A stretch of 64,000 nt of DNA, taken from the NCBI GenBank assembly GCA_031382215.1, contig JANMYQ010000193.1, positions 1 through 64,000 of the forward strand. The letters are read 5' to 3'. The position numbers and the translations under genes are program-made. Origin of the DNA: LGRD01 sp031382215. GTDB taxonomy: Bacteria > Pseudomonadota > Gammaproteobacteria > Burkholderiales > Burkholderiaceae_C. The stretch's first letter is position 1, and the number at the start of each line of letters is the position of its first letter. Below are positions 1-8,887 of the stretch, one piece after another. A model generated the notes under the pieces. The model was not told where the DNA came from. It was given only the letters and a program-made list of their open reading frames with translations, and did no database searches.

Positions 1-1
1 T

Positions 2-199
2 GTGGCGCTGACGCGCGGCGGCCAGTACCGCAACACGCCGTCCGACACCCAGGTGCCGTACCTGCAGACCGTGTTCGCCTTCCTCGGCATGACCGACGTG
101 CAGTTCGTCTACGCCGAAGGGCTGGCGATGGGGCCGGAGGCGGAGCAGCAGGCGCTGGCATCAGCCCAATCGCAGATCGAGGAAGCGCTGCCCGCCTGA
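2..199 (+). CDS. azoR: FMN-dependent NADH-azoreductase, C-terminal part
   Basis: This is the last 65 codons of a gene that begins before the window. The motifs LTRGGQY and FLGMTDVQFVYAEG match the C-terminal part of AzoR-type flavodoxin-fold NADH:quinone/azo reductases, which reduce quinones and azo dyes in the cytoplasm using FMN. The flavin-binding N-terminus is outside the window, so activity cannot be judged. The GTG at position 2 is almost certainly an internal valine. The pirin gene follows 49 bases downstream on the same strand, a pairing often seen in proteobacteria. Confidence 0.75.
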   Translation: MALTRGGQYRNTPSDTQVPYLQTVFAFLGMTDVQFVYAEGLAMGPEAEQQALASAQSQIEEALPA

Positions 200-248
200 A
201 AGATCGGGGCCCGCGCAGAGTTTCAACATTGACCATCAGGAGTTCGCC

Positions 249-1160
249 ATGACCACCACCACCCATTCGACACGGCAAGCCGAGAACGCCGAAGTCGCCG
301 AAGTCGTCCTTCGCCCGCGCGGCGTCGAGCGGCTGGTGGCGGGCATGCCGACCTCCGACGGCGCTGGCGTGAAGCTCACGCGGGTGTTGACGCAGCCGCT
401 GCAGCGCCGGCTCGACCCGTTTCTGATGCTCGACGCTTTCGGCACCGACAACCCGCAGGACTACATCGGCGGTTTTCCCGACCACCCGCACCGCGGCTTC
501 GAGACCGTGACCTACATGATCGCCGGCCGCATGCGCCACCGCGACAGCGCCGGCCACGAAGGCCTGCTGCAGAACGGCGGCGTGCAGTGGATGACGGCCG
601 GCCGCGGCGTCGTGCATTCGGAACTGCCCGAGCAGGAAGACGGCCGCATGGAAGGCTTTCAGCTCTGGCTCAACCTCGCCGCCAAGGACAAGATGAACCG
701 GCCCTGGTACCGCGATATCCAGAGTGAAGACATCCCCGAGTTCACGACACAAGAGGGCGTGACGGTGCGCGCCATCGCCGGCAGCAGCCACGGCGTGGTC
801 GGCGCGATGCAGCGCGACACCACCTTGCCGCTGTACCTGGACCTGACGTTCGCGCCGGGTGCGACCTTCTCGCAGGCGCTGCCGGCCGCGCACAACGGCT
901 TCGTGTACGTCTACCGCGGCGCGCTGGACATTGAAGGAACGGCGGTGCCGACGCAGCGCATGGCGATCTTGAAGAACACGCCCGACAGCGACGGTGTGCG
1001 GCTGCGCGCCAGCGGCAGCGTGCCGACGCGCGCCCTGCTGATCGCCGGCAAACCGCTGAACGAGCCAATCTCGCAATACGGCCCGTTCGTGATGAACACG
1101 AAGGAAGAGATCTTCCAGGCGGTGCAGGACTTCCAGGCCGGCAATTTCGCGGCGGCTTGA
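249..1160 (+). CDS. Pirin family protein
   Basis: Cupin-fold pirin of 303 residues. The metal site is visible as His79 and His81 (PDHPHRGFE) and His123 and Glu125 (VVHSE), close to the His-His-His-Glu spacing of human pirin. Pirins bind one iron; some show quercetinase activity and others regulate pyruvate dehydrogenase or transcription, so the exact role here is open. The start is supported by AGGAG at 238-242, six bases before the ATG. It probably forms a short operon with the preceding azoreductase; both proteins are commonly linked to redox or quinone stress. Confidence 0.88.
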   Translation: MTTTTHSTRQAENAEVAEVVLRPRGVERLVAGMPTSDGAGVKLTRVLTQPLQRRLDPFLMLDAFGTDNPQDYIGGFPDHPHRGFETVTYMIAGRMRHRDSAGHEGLLQNGGVQWMTAGRGVVHSELPEQEDGRMEGFQLWLNLAAKDKMNRPWYRDIQSEDIPEFTTQEGVTVRAIAGSSHGVVGAMQRDTTLPLYLDLTFAPGATFSQALPAAHNGFVYVYRGALDIEGTAVPTQRMAILKNTPDSDGVRLRASGSVPTRALLIAGKPLNEPISQYGPFVMNTKEEIFQAVQDFQAGNFAAA

Positions 1161-1246
1161 GCCCGCGCCGGTCGGGCGCCGGCCGGCTGGCGCGATGGGC
1201 AGGGCAGCCGGGGCGGTATCCTCGGGCCCCCCTCTCCGAACGCCCC

Positions 1247-1714
1247 ATGGCCGCGCTGCACATCACCGACATCGAATCGGCCATCAACTGGTGGCGCGAC
1301 TTGAACCCTTCGCCCGACGGCATCACCGCCTGCGCCGAGGTGCGCGCGCTGGCCGAGGTGTACGGCCTGATGGTGTACTACCGCGAGCACGAATGCGACG
1401 AGAACACGATGCCGCACAAGGCGCGCAACGCCTGGCTGGCCTGGTACGCCAGCACGCCCGACGCGCCTTGCATCGCGATCTGCTCCACCAGCCAGGGTGA
1501 CGACGTGTGCAAGGGCTGCGGCCGCACGTTCAGCGAGGTCCAGCACTGGACCCGGATGACACCGGGCGAAAAGCGCAGCACCTGGCGCCGCATCACGATG
1601 GACAACACCGCCTGGCGCTTCAACAAGTACGCCGAGCGGGCGCGCGAGAAGGCCCGGGGCGCGGGGGCTGCGGTGGCTGCGAAAGGAAACGTCGCCCCCG
1701 AGGCGGCTGCGTGA
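1247..1714 (+). CDS. DUF3717/DUF1289 cysteine-rich protein
   Basis: 155-residue protein with two parts. The N-terminal 60 residues (ITDIESAINWWR) resemble DUF3717, a mostly betaproteobacterial domain. Residues around 85-125 hold a cysteine cluster (CIAICS, then CKGCGRTFSEVQHW) typical of DUF1289, a small probably metal-binding module of unknown function. The C-terminus is charged and alanine-rich and looks disordered. The ATG at 1247 is preferred over the upstream in-frame candidate at 1157 because the upstream extension is low-complexity and overlaps the pirin stop. No function is proposed. Confidence 0.75.
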   Translation: MAALHITDIESAINWWRDLNPSPDGITACAEVRALAEVYGLMVYYREHECDENTMPHKARNAWLAWYASTPDAPCIAICSTSQGDDVCKGCGRTFSEVQHWTRMTPGEKRSTWRRITMDNTAWRFNKYAERAREKARGAGAAVAAKGNVAPEAAA

Positions 1715-1769
1715 GCCGACGGGCCGTCCCCAAGGCGAACACCGGAGTGCGCAGCACGGAGGTTTCCTG

Positions 1770-3191
1770 TTGAGCCGCGCCGCGTCGCTGCTGCACAGCG
1801 CCCGCCGCATATCCAGGCTGGCCTGGCCGGTCTTCATCGGCCAGGTGGCGGTGCTGGCCTTCAGCACGGTGGACACCGTGATGACAGCGCGCCACTCGTC
1901 GCAGGACCTCGCGGCGCTGGCGATCGGCGGCTCGGTCTACATCTCGGTGTTCATCGGGCTGATGGGCGTGGTGCTGGCGGTCGGGCCGATCGCCGGGCAG
2001 TTGTTCGGTGCGCGCAAGTTGGCTCAGGCCGGGCAGCAACTGCACCAGGCCCTGTGGTTGGCGCTCGGCCTGTCGGTGCTGGGCTGCACGGTGCTGCTGT
2101 TCCCGCAACCGTTCCTGAGCCTGGCGCGCGCGCAGCCAGAGGTGGCCGACAAGGTGCGCAGCTACCTGGCCGCTCTGGCGTTCGCGTTGCCCTCGGCGTT
2201 GTTGTTCACGGCCTTCCGCGGCTTCAACACCGCCGTGTCGCGGCCCAAGATCGTGATGGTGCTGCAGCTCGGCGCGCTGGCGCTGAAGGTGCCGCTGACC
2301 GCGTTGCTGGTGTTCGGCCTGCGCCTGGACACACCACTGGGCACGCTGCAAGTTCCGTCGCTCGGCGCGCCGGGCTGCGGCATCGCCACCGCGGTGGTGA
2401 TGGCCTGCCAGATGCTGGCGGCCTGGGCGGTGCTGCGGCGCGATCCGTTCTACCGTCCGTTCGAGCTGGGCCGCGGCCTGGTCGCACCGCACCGCGCCAG
2501 CCTGGTGGGGCTGTTGCGGCTGGGCATTCCGATGGGCCTGTCGATCGCGATCGAGGTCACCGGCTTCACCTTCATGGCCTTCTTCATCGCGCGCTTCGGC
2601 ACCACGCCGGTGGCGGCGCACCAGATCGCGCTGAACCTGGTGTCGCTGATCTTCATGCTGCAGATGGCCATCGGCAACGCCACCGGCACCTTGGTGGCCC
2701 AGCGCATCGGCGCGGGCGATGCGGCCGACGCGCGCCGGCTCGGCTGGCATGGCGTGGAGGCCGGGGTGCTGATCGCCGGGGGAGTAGGTAGCGCGGTCTA
2801 CCTGCTGCGCGAACCGATCCTGCAAATCTACACACGCGACCCCGCCGTGATCGCCATCGCCGCGCCGCTGCTGGCCTGGGTGGTGCTGTTTCACATTGCC
2901 GACGCTGGCCAGACCTTGGCTGCCTTCGTGCTGCGCGCCTACCGCGTGGCCACCGTGCCGCTGCTGGTGTATGCGTTTGCCATCTGGGGCGTCGGCCTGG
3001 GCGGCGGTTATGCGGTGGCCTTCAACACCACCGGCTGGAGCCCGGTGGCGCTGCAGAGCGCACAAGGTTACTGGGCCGCAGCGACGGCGGGGCTGGTGGT
3101 GGCGGCGGCAGGGTTGTGCGGGTTTCTGGCGTGGATGCTGAAGCAGCAGCACTCGGACTCCCTCGCCCCTTTGGGGAGAGGGTTGGGGTGA
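1770..3191 (+). CDS. MATE family multidrug efflux transporter
   Basis: 473-residue polytopic inner-membrane protein with two homologous bundles of about six helices, matching the NorM-type MATE family that exports cationic drugs or metabolites in exchange for sodium or protons. The start is TTG at 1770, chosen because a strong GGAGG (1758-1762) lies seven bases upstream and the N-terminus then aligns with the family. The last dozen codons (from about 3160) lie inside a palindromic repeat, so the C-terminal tail HSDSLAPLGRGLG is repeat-encoded and probably not functionally conserved. Confidence 0.9.
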   Translation: MSRAASLLHSARRISRLAWPVFIGQVAVLAFSTVDTVMTARHSSQDLAALAIGGSVYISVFIGLMGVVLAVGPIAGQLFGARKLAQAGQQLHQALWLALGLSVLGCTVLLFPQPFLSLARAQPEVADKVRSYLAALAFALPSALLFTAFRGFNTAVSRPKIVMVLQLGALALKVPLTALLVFGLRLDTPLGTLQVPSLGAPGCGIATAVVMACQMLAAWAVLRRDPFYRPFELGRGLVAPHRASLVGLLRLGIPMGLSIAIEVTGFTFMAFFIARFGTTPVAAHQIALNLVSLIFMLQMAIGNATGTLVAQRIGAGDAADARRLGWHGVEAGVLIAGGVGSAVYLLREPILQIYTRDPAVIAIAAPLLAWVVLFHIADAGQTLAAFVLRAYRVATVPLLVYAFAIWGVGLGGGYAVAFNTTGWSPVALQSAQGYWAAATAGLVVAAAGLCGFLAWMLKQQHSDSLAPLGRGLG

Positions 3192-3338
3192 GGGGCCGTG
3201 CAGGCACTCTTCCGTACTGGCCGCCCTCACTTGCAGTGCGCGCAGCGGCTTGCAGGCCGCTGCCGCTCGCCGGGCTCGGCGCATGCGCCTCGAAAGCCCC
3301 GCCTCGCCCCCAACCCTCTTCCAACGGGAGAGGGACTC
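3160..3338. repeat. REP-like inverted repeat pair
   Basis: Two inverted copies of a GC-rich palindromic unit flank about 105 bases. The left copy (3160-3195) reads CCTCGCCCCTTTGGGGAGAG and continues GGTTGGGGTGAGG. The right copy (3301-3338) carries the complement, CCTCGCCCCCAACCCTCTTCC. The left copy overlaps the end of the MATE gene and the right copy reaches the stop codon of the converging sensor kinase gene. The arrangement resembles BIME-type interspersed elements at convergent gene ends; it may also slow transcription from both sides. No terminal U-tract is present. Confidence 0.6.
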
Positions 3339-4713
3339 AAGCCGGCACGCTCAGCACAAAACAACTCCCCCCGCCCTCACGCGCTTCGCAGCGCACGCTG
3401 CCGCCGTGGCGTTCGGCGATCTGGCGCACCAGGCTCAGGCCCAGGCCCACGCCGCCCGCCTGTTCGGCATGGCCCGGCAGGCGGTAGAAGGCTTCGAAGA
3501 TGCGCTCGCGCAAAGGCTCCGGCACGCCCGGGCCGCGGTCGCACACGCGCACCACGCAACGGCCGGCGGCACGCTCGGTGTGCACGACCACCTCGCCGCC
3601 GCCATACCGGCGCGCGTTCTCCAGCAGGTTGCGCAACGCGCGGCGCAGCAGCCGCTCGTCGCCGGTGACGGTGAGCGACACACCGTCCACCGCGGCATCG
3701 ACGCGCGCCGCTTCTTCGGCCGCCAGCGCCAGCAGGTCGACCTTCTCGGACGGGTCCAGACTGGTGGCCGCGGCGTCGAGCCGGCTCGCCAGCAGCACTT
3801 CTTCGACCAGCGCATCGAGCTCGGCCACATTGGTGTCGATCTCGCGCTTGAGCTTGTCGCGCTGCCCGGGTGGGGCGTCGTCGAGCATGGACACGGCCAT
3901 CTTCATGCGCGCCAGCGGCGAACGAAGTTCGTGGCTGGCGTTGGCCAGCAGCGACTGGTGCGAGCGCACCAGCGCCTCCACCTTCGTCGCAGCCTGGTTG
4001 AAGCTGCTCGCCACCGCGGCCACTTCGTCGCGGCCCGACACTTCCACGCGCTGGCGCAAGTCGCCGGCACCGAAACGTTCGACCCCCTGCTTCAGCGCTT
4101 CGAGCCGGCGCGTGAGGCGCCGCACCACCGGGTAGGCGCCGGCCGAAACGGCCAGGAACAGGATCACCAGCAACACCACCAGGCCGGCGCCGCGCTGCCA
4201 GTCGGGCGGCAGAAAGGGCAGCGGGGGCGGGTCGGGCCGGCCCATGCGTGAGCCGGCGCGTGGGTCACCCAGGCCCACGCCGGGCGGGCCACCATCGGCA
4301 GGGCCGGCGCGCGGGCCGCCCGGACGCTGGCGCAGGCCGGGGCGCATGACCCACAAGGTGCGGCCGTCTTCAAGCAAGACCGGAAAGCCGCGCGCACCAG
4401 CCTCGGCCTCGCGGCGTGCGAACGATTCGGACACGCCGATCCGCGTGCCGTTGGTGTCGTCCAGCGCGAGCGGAATGCGCAGCCGCTGCGACCAGTCCTT
4501 CAGCGCCGCCGCCTGATCGGTCGCCGGTGCTTCGATGCCCGGCAAGGAGCGCTGGATCAAGTCGCCCCAGGCCTCCATGCGCTCGCTCAGGAGTGATTCG
4601 GAGCGCACCCGCTCCTGGTCGATCTGGCGCTGGAACAACAGGCCAGAGGCGAACGCGAACAGCAGCAGCACCACCACCACGGTGAGGTAGATGCGCAGAT
4701 ACAGGCTCTTCAT
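3337..4713 (-). CDS. Two-component sensor histidine kinase
   Basis: 458-residue inner-membrane kinase. A transmembrane helix lies near residues 8-26, a periplasmic region follows that is proline- and glycine-rich before the second membrane segment, and a HAMP linker precedes the dimerisation domain. The phospho-acceptor His261 sits in SHELRSPLAR, and the ATPase domain shows NLLENARRYG, DRGPGVP and GVGLGLSLV. The start at 4713 (MKSLYLRIYL) follows homologues and keeps the N-terminal signal anchor. The partner response regulator gene ends 64 bases upstream of this start. CpxA/RstB-like architecture and the nearby Spy-like gene suggest envelope-stress sensing; the signal is unknown. Confidence 0.88.
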   Translation of the reverse strand: MKSLYLRIYLTVVVVLLLFAFASGLLFQRQIDQERVRSESLLSERMEAWGDLIQRSLPGIEAPATDQAAALKDWSQRLRIPLALDDTNGTRIGVSESFARREAEAGARGFPVLLEDGRTLWVMRPGLRQRPGGPRAGPADGGPPGVGLGDPRAGSRMGRPDPPPLPFLPPDWQRGAGLVVLLVILFLAVSAGAYPVVRRLTRRLEALKQGVERFGAGDLRQRVEVSGRDEVAAVASSFNQAATKVEALVRSHQSLLANASHELRSPLARMKMAVSMLDDAPPGQRDKLKREIDTNVAELDALVEEVLLASRLDAAATSLDPSEKVDLLALAAEEAARVDAAVDGVSLTVTGDERLLRRALRNLLENARRYGGGEVVVHTERAAGRCVVRVCDRGPGVPEPLRERIFEAFYRLPGHAEQAGGVGLGLSLVRQIAERHGGSVRCEAREGGGSCFVLSVPA

Positions 4714-4760
4714 TCCAGGGTCCGGACTTCGGCGGATACGATCAACTTGACGATCAGGTT

Positions 4761-4780
4761 CACGATCACGATCACGATCA
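4761..4780. repeat. CACGAT short tandem repeat
   Basis: Three perfect copies of the hexamer CACGAT plus two further bases lie in the gap between the response regulator stop codon and the kinase start. The repeat overlaps the regulator stop codon, so changes in copy number would alter the regulator C-terminus or the spacing to the kinase. It may simply be slippage. Confidence 0.6.
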
Positions 4781-5497
4781 ATTCGATTCGTCGTCCGAGT
4801 CCTGCTTCTTCGCGAACACATACCCGGCGCCGCGCACCGTGAGCACCCGCCGCGGCAGCTTGGGGTCGTCTTCGATGACCGCGCGAATGCGCGAGATGTG
4901 CACGTCGATCGAACGGTCGAAGGCCTCAAGCGGGTGTCCCTTGAGCATGTCCATGATCTGGTCGCGCGACAGCACGCGCCCGGGGCTTTGCGCCAGCACC
5001 ACCAGCAGATCGAACTGGTGGCTGGTCAGGTCGCAGGGCTGGCTGCCCAGGCGTGCCACGCGGGCGCCCAGGTCGATCTCCAGGCGCCCGAAACGCAGCA
5101 CCTCGTCACCCACCGTCTGTGGCGCGGCACGGCGCAACAGGGCCTTCACGCGCGCCAGCAACTCGCGCGGCTCGAAGGGTTTGCCGAGGTAGTCGTCGGC
5201 GCCCAGCTCCAGGCCGACGATGCGGTCGGTCGGCTCGCCGCGTGCCGTGAGCATCAACAGTGGCAGGCCGCGCGTGCGCGGATTCGCGCGGAGTTCGCGG
5301 CACAGGTCCAGCCCGTCGCCGTCGGGCAGCATCAGGTCGAGCACCAGCGCGTCGAAGGGCTCACCGGCGGCGAGTTGTTCGCGGCCGGCGGCCAGCGTTG
5401 CGGCGCTGGTGATGTCGAAGCCGGCGTTGCGCAGGTAGTCACCCACCATCGCCGAGAGGCGGGCGTCGTCGTCGATCAGCAGCAGGCGAGAGCTCAT
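4778..5497 (-). CDS. OmpR-family response regulator
   Basis: 239-residue regulator with a receiver domain (acidic pocket IDDD at residues 8-11, phospho-acceptor Asp54 in LVLDLMLPDG, conserved Lys in GKPFEP) followed by an OmpR/PhoB winged-helix DNA-binding domain ending in VRGAGYVF. It should be phosphorylated by the kinase encoded immediately downstream and act on promoters. The acidic tail DSDDESN is unusual. Gene order is regulator then kinase, with a Spy-like chaperone gene 139 bases upstream in the same direction, matching the CpxRA/Spy theme of enteric bacteria. Confidence 0.9.
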   Translation of the reverse strand: MSSRLLLIDDDARLSAMVGDYLRNAGFDITSAATLAAGREQLAAGEPFDALVLDLMLPDGDGLDLCRELRANPRTRGLPLLMLTARGEPTDRIVGLELGADDYLGKPFEPRELLARVKALLRRAAPQTVGDEVLRFGRLEIDLGARVARLGSQPCDLTSHQFDLLVVLAQSPGRVLSRDQIMDMLKGHPLEAFDRSIDVHISRIRAVIEDDPKLPRRVLTVRGAGYVFAKKQDSDDESN

Positions 5498-5536
5498 GGG
5501 GTGGCGGTTGGTCGGTCAGGGTTCCATCGGCAAGAA

Positions 5537-5568
5537 CCCGCCAGGCAGCCGCAAGGCTGCAAGGCGGG
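5537..5568 (-). terminator. Hairpin between spy-like gene and response regulator
   Basis: CCCGCC (5537-5542) pairs with GGCGGG (5563-5568) and GCAGCC pairs with GGCTGC around a GCAA loop, giving a two-part stem with small bulges. Read on the minus strand it lies downstream of the Spy-like stop codon and is followed by TTCTTG, so it could be a partial terminator separating that gene from the regulator. The U-tract is weak; it may instead be a repeat remnant. Confidence 0.4.
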
Positions 5569-5636
5569 TGAGGGTCAGCTTGGCTGGCACAGCATAGCGC
5601 CCCGCTGATCGTTACTTGAAGGCCGCTTCAGCCACT

Positions 5637-6194
5637 TCACTTGGGCGCTTGTTGGCGCTCCAGCATGCGGCCGCGTTCGTGCATGTGTTCACTGCGCGTC
5701 TTCATGCGTTCGGCCAGCTTGGCGCGCTGCTCGGGAGTGAGCACGCGGCTCACGTCGAGCATGGCCTGCAGGGTGCGGCGGCTGGCGTCGTCATACTTCA
5801 CGCCCAGTTGCTGGCGCACCGATTCGGCCGCCGCGGCGTCCACCGTGGGCGCCGCGAAGATCTGCAGGCTCTTTTCGCGCAAGGCACGTGTGCCTTCACG
5901 CTGGGCTTTCAGATCGACCGCAGCCGCCTGGGCGATCTGCTTGATCTGGGTGCGCTGAGCGTCGGTGGCGTTCAGGCCATCGAGCATGCGGTCCACGCCG
6001 CGCGCCACACGTTCGGGCGAACCGCCGAACATCATGCCGCCGCCACCGTGCCCGCCCGCTCCATGCCCCATCGGCTGGGCCCAGGCCGACATCGCCACCG
6101 TGGCAGAAACCGCCACCAGAACGCTCAACAACATCCAGCGCATGCCGCGCTGCGAGGGTTGGCTGATTGCCGTCGTCACTTGTGTCCGTTCCAT
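5637..6194 (-). CDS. Spy/CpxP-like periplasmic protein
   Basis: About 185 residues: a signal peptide (hydrophobic MLLSVLVAVSATVAMSAWA near residues 21-39), a His/Gly/Met-rich stretch (GHGAGGHGGGGMM) and a helical body with two LTxxQ-like signatures (LNATDAQRTQ, LTPEQRAKL). Spy and CpxP are periplasmic chaperones or stress sensors induced by misfolded proteins and metals. The ATG at 6194 is preferred over those at 6197 and 6209 because AAGGAG lies six bases before it. The His/Met-rich stretch could bind metal. The adjacent two-component genes point to shared stress regulation. Confidence 0.7.
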   Translation of the reverse strand: MERTQVTTAISQPSQRGMRWMLLSVLVAVSATVAMSAWAQPMGHGAGGHGGGGMMFGGSPERVARGVDRMLDGLNATDAQRTQIKQIAQAAAVDLKAQREGTRALREKSLQIFAAPTVDAAAAESVRQQLGVKYDDASRRTLQAMLDVSRVLTPEQRAKLAERMKTRSEHMHERGRMLERQQAPK

Positions 6195-6308
6195 CATCCA
6201 CTCCTTCATGTGGGCCGATTGCCCATGAACGAATGGTCTGCGCCGGGGGTGAACAGCGCTTGAATGGGGGGTAAAGATCTGTGAAGGCTCGCGCCCGTTT
6301 TGGCCCGG

Positions 6309-6542
6309 TCAGGGCATCGGCTTGGTCCGGCACTCGATGGTGTTGTCGATGAAGGCGTTGCACATCACGACGAGCTTCTTGTCGGTGTCCACGTACCAGG
6401 CCACCTGGCCGGCCGCGCCCAGCGGTACGAGCCGGGAGGCGTTGACCGCTTGCGCCTGCGCGCCGGGGATGTTGGACAAAAGTGCGACCGCAACTGCGGC
6501 TACACCGAGGGCCAGCGCAGAGGGAATGAGGGCTTTGTGCAT
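6309..6542 (-). CDS. Small exported protein of unknown function
   Basis: 77 residues with a clear signal peptide (LGVAAVAVALLSNIPGAQA) and a short mature domain containing WYVDTDKKLVVMCNAF and IECRTKPMP. The two cysteines could form a periplasmic disulfide. I do not recognise the family. It is a monocistronic gene, separated from the ABC-importer genes upstream by 74 bases. The composition matches its neighbours, so it is probably a genuine gene rather than a chance reading frame. Confidence 0.55.
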   Translation of the reverse strand: MHKALIPSALALGVAAVAVALLSNIPGAQAQAVNASRLVPLGAAGQVAWYVDTDKKLVVMCNAFIDNTIECRTKPMP

Positions 6543-6616
6543 CGGGGACTCCAGGTTCGAGGGTGGGGAATGACGAGCCCGGATTGTGTCGGAGCCCCCG
6601 ACGAAGGACGCCCCCC

Positions 6617-7725
6617 TTACTTGCCCCAGATCGCCCGGTACTTCTCGCGGTAGCCGTTGTCCGGGTCGAACACGTTCTTCGGCCCGCCGTCCTTGCCCAC
6701 GTTATCGGCCGTCACCAGGTGCACCTTGGGCACGTAGCCCGACCACGGTTGTTTGGCGAACGCGCGGTTCAGTTCGTCGACGATCTGCCAGCCCTGCATG
6801 TTGAGCGGCTCGGGCACGGTGCCGGCCTGGAAGCGCTTGCTGCGGATGCGTTGGTAGGCGGCTTCGGAACCGTCACCGGCCGACACCGCTTTCGGGTTGC
6901 ATCGCCCTTCTTGCCGGCCGACGTGAGCGAGGGGCCCATGAAGTCGAAATACAGGTCGTTGATGGCCAGCGAGTGGGTCCACTTGTCGCCGAAGCGCTGC
7001 AGCAGCGAGGTGGTGAGCTGCGGCATGCGGGTGGAGCTTTCGCTGATCGGGCTGTCCTCGAAGCTCAGCACCGTGCAACCGCCGCACTTCTTGATGACCG
7101 CTTCCATCGCACGCGCCTTGTACAGCGCGATGGCGTATTGCGAGTCGGTGAAGATCACCACGCCGGCCTTGCCGCCGGAGTCGACCACGGCCCACGAGGC
7201 GGCCACGTCGGCCACGTCGTCGGTCACGGTGGTGACGTTGGCGAACAGGCCCGCGGTCGCGTTCGGCCCGGGTTTCTCGCCCGAGTGCCAACCGACCAGC
7301 GGCACGCCCGACTTGGCCGCGCCTTCGAAGGCCGCCTTCTGCTCGGTGGTGTCGAAGCCGCCGACCACGATGCCCGCCGGCTTGACCGCCAGCGCCTGGT
7401 TCAGCGCGGCGGTGCGGCCGCTGACTGTGCCTTGGCCGTCGATCACGCGCACCGTCCAGCCGATCGCCTTGCCGGCTTCTTCGACGCCCTTGGAGACGCC
7501 GACGATGCCGCCGTTCTTCATGTCCCCGGCGACGAAGACGATGGTCTTGGCGGCCTCGGCCTTGGGGCCGGAGGTCGGGCCGTCCCACTTCTCCTTGGTC
7601 ATGGTCGAGACGGCGATCTTCTTCTTCGCAGCGTCCAGAAAGTCGTCGGCCAACGCGTGGCCTGCCAGGCCCGCCAAGGGCATGGCCAGCGCGAGTGCGC
7701 TGAGTCGTGAGCGGATGGGTTTCAT
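6617..7725 (-). pseudogene. Sugar ABC transporter substrate-binding protein, frameshifted
   Basis: Reads as a periplasmic-binding protein of the RbsB type: signal peptide (MPLAGLAGHALA), then VFVAGDMKNGGIVGVSKG, IVVGGFDTTE and VIFTDSQYAIALY. The frame breaks near 6898/6899: the upstream frame ends after GKKGDA, and the remaining 90 or so residues (NPKAVSAGDGSEAAYQRIRS through YRAIWGK) continue in another frame. Inserting one base at that junction restores a protein of about 369 residues. It could be a true inactivating deletion or a sequencing error. The start at 7725 has a good GAGGAG. It is the last gene of the importer operon. Confidence 0.8.
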
Positions 7726-7756
7726 CGGTGTCTCCTCTTTGAGGGTGGTTGCGGTT

Positions 7757-8887
7757 TCAGTGATGCGCCGCGGGGTTCGCGGCGGCGGGCGGGGATGGGG
7801 GAGTGGTGGCGGATGCGGATGCAGGTGCAGCATCGGCCAATTGCCGCTCTGCGATGCGCCGCTTGATGGACAGGTTGCGGCGCTGCTGGGCCCAGCCGGC
7901 AATGCCGATCGAGACAAGCAGCGTGAGCCCGTTGAACAGCGGCTCGACATAGAACGCACCGCCGAATTGCTGGATGCCGGAGATGCCGATGGCCAGGATC
8001 GCCACCCCCACCAAGGTGCCCCACACGTTCACGCGGCCGGGCCGGATGGTCGTGGAGCCGAGGAAGGCCCCGACCAGCGCCGGCAGCAAGAACTCGAGCC
8101 CCACGCTGGCCTGCCCGATCTGCAGCCGCGAGGCCAGCAGCACGCCGGCAAAACCCGACAGCGCGCCCGACGCGACGAACGCGCCCATCACATGCTTGCG
8201 CACCGAAATACCGTTGAGCTGCGCCGCTTTCGGGTTCGCGCCGATCACGTACAGCGCGCGCCCCAGCGGCGTGAATTCAGTCACCAGCAACAGCGCCACG
8301 CTGACCGCGAGCACGTAGAACGCGCCGATCGGCAGGCCCAGCAGGTTGGCGCCGGCAATGCCGACAAAACCGTCGGGCAACTCGCCCACCACCTGGCGCC
8401 CGCCGCTGTGCCACATGGCCACAGCGTAGATCACCGTGCCGGTGCCCAGCGTGGCGATGAACGAGTCGATCTGCGCCAGCTCGACCAGCAAACCGTTGAG
8501 CACGCCGAACAGCGCCGCGCAAGCGATCACGATCAGCACCGCCAGCGGCCACGGCACGCCGAACTTCGTCTGCAAACTGATCGCCAGGATGTGCCACAGC
8601 ACGATGCCGTAACCCACCGTCAGGTCGATCTTGCCGGTGATCATCGGGATCGTTGCGGCCAGCGCCAGCAAGGCGATCACCGACTTGTCGGACAAGATGG
8701 CGCGCAGGTTGAAGAGGGTCGGAAAGGTGTCCGGCAGCAGCACCGAGAACAGCAGGCCCAGGCCGACCGTCAGCACCACCAGGCCGTAGACCGGCATGGC
8801 GCGCACGATCCGTTGTGCGAGCGTGGGCGCGGCGCCGTCGAGCGACGCGTCGGGCTCGAGCGCGGTGGATTTGATGGACGACGTCAT
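7757..8887 (-). CDS. Sugar ABC transporter permease
   Basis: 376-residue inner-membrane permease of the RbsC/branched-chain superfamily, with eight to ten hydrophobic segments and the family motifs GKIDLTVGYG, IDSFIATLGTGT and YVIGANPKAA. It would form the channel of the importer with the ATPase upstream. The C-terminal tail is Ala/Ser/Pro-rich and looks disordered. Its ATG at 8887 overlaps the ATPase stop codon by four bases (ATGA), indicating translational coupling. The substrate is unproven; the divergent LacI regulator and nearby dehydrogenase suggest a sugar acid. Confidence 0.88.
   Translation of the reverse strand: MTSSIKSTALEPDASLDGAAPTLAQRIVRAMPVYGLVVLTVGLGLLFSVLLPDTFPTLFNLRAILSDKSVIALLALAATIPMITGKIDLTVGYGIVLWHILAISLQTKFGVPWPLAVLIVIACAALFGVLNGLLVELAQIDSFIATLGTGTVIYAVAMWHSGGRQVVGELPDGFVGIAGANLLGLPIGAFYVLAVSVALLLVTEFTPLGRALYVIGANPKAAQLNGISVRKHVMGAFVASGALSGFAGVLLASRLQIGQASVGLEFLLPALVGAFLGSTTIRPGRVNVWGTLVGVAILAIGISGIQQFGGAFYVEPLFNGLTLLVSIGIAGWAQQRRNLSIKRRIAERQLADAAPASASATTPPSPPAAANPAAHH

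Noticed and set aside
4741..4782. CACGAT repeat as a CRISPR-like or iteron array
   Set aside because: Only three hexamer copies with no spacers; simple slippage explains it.
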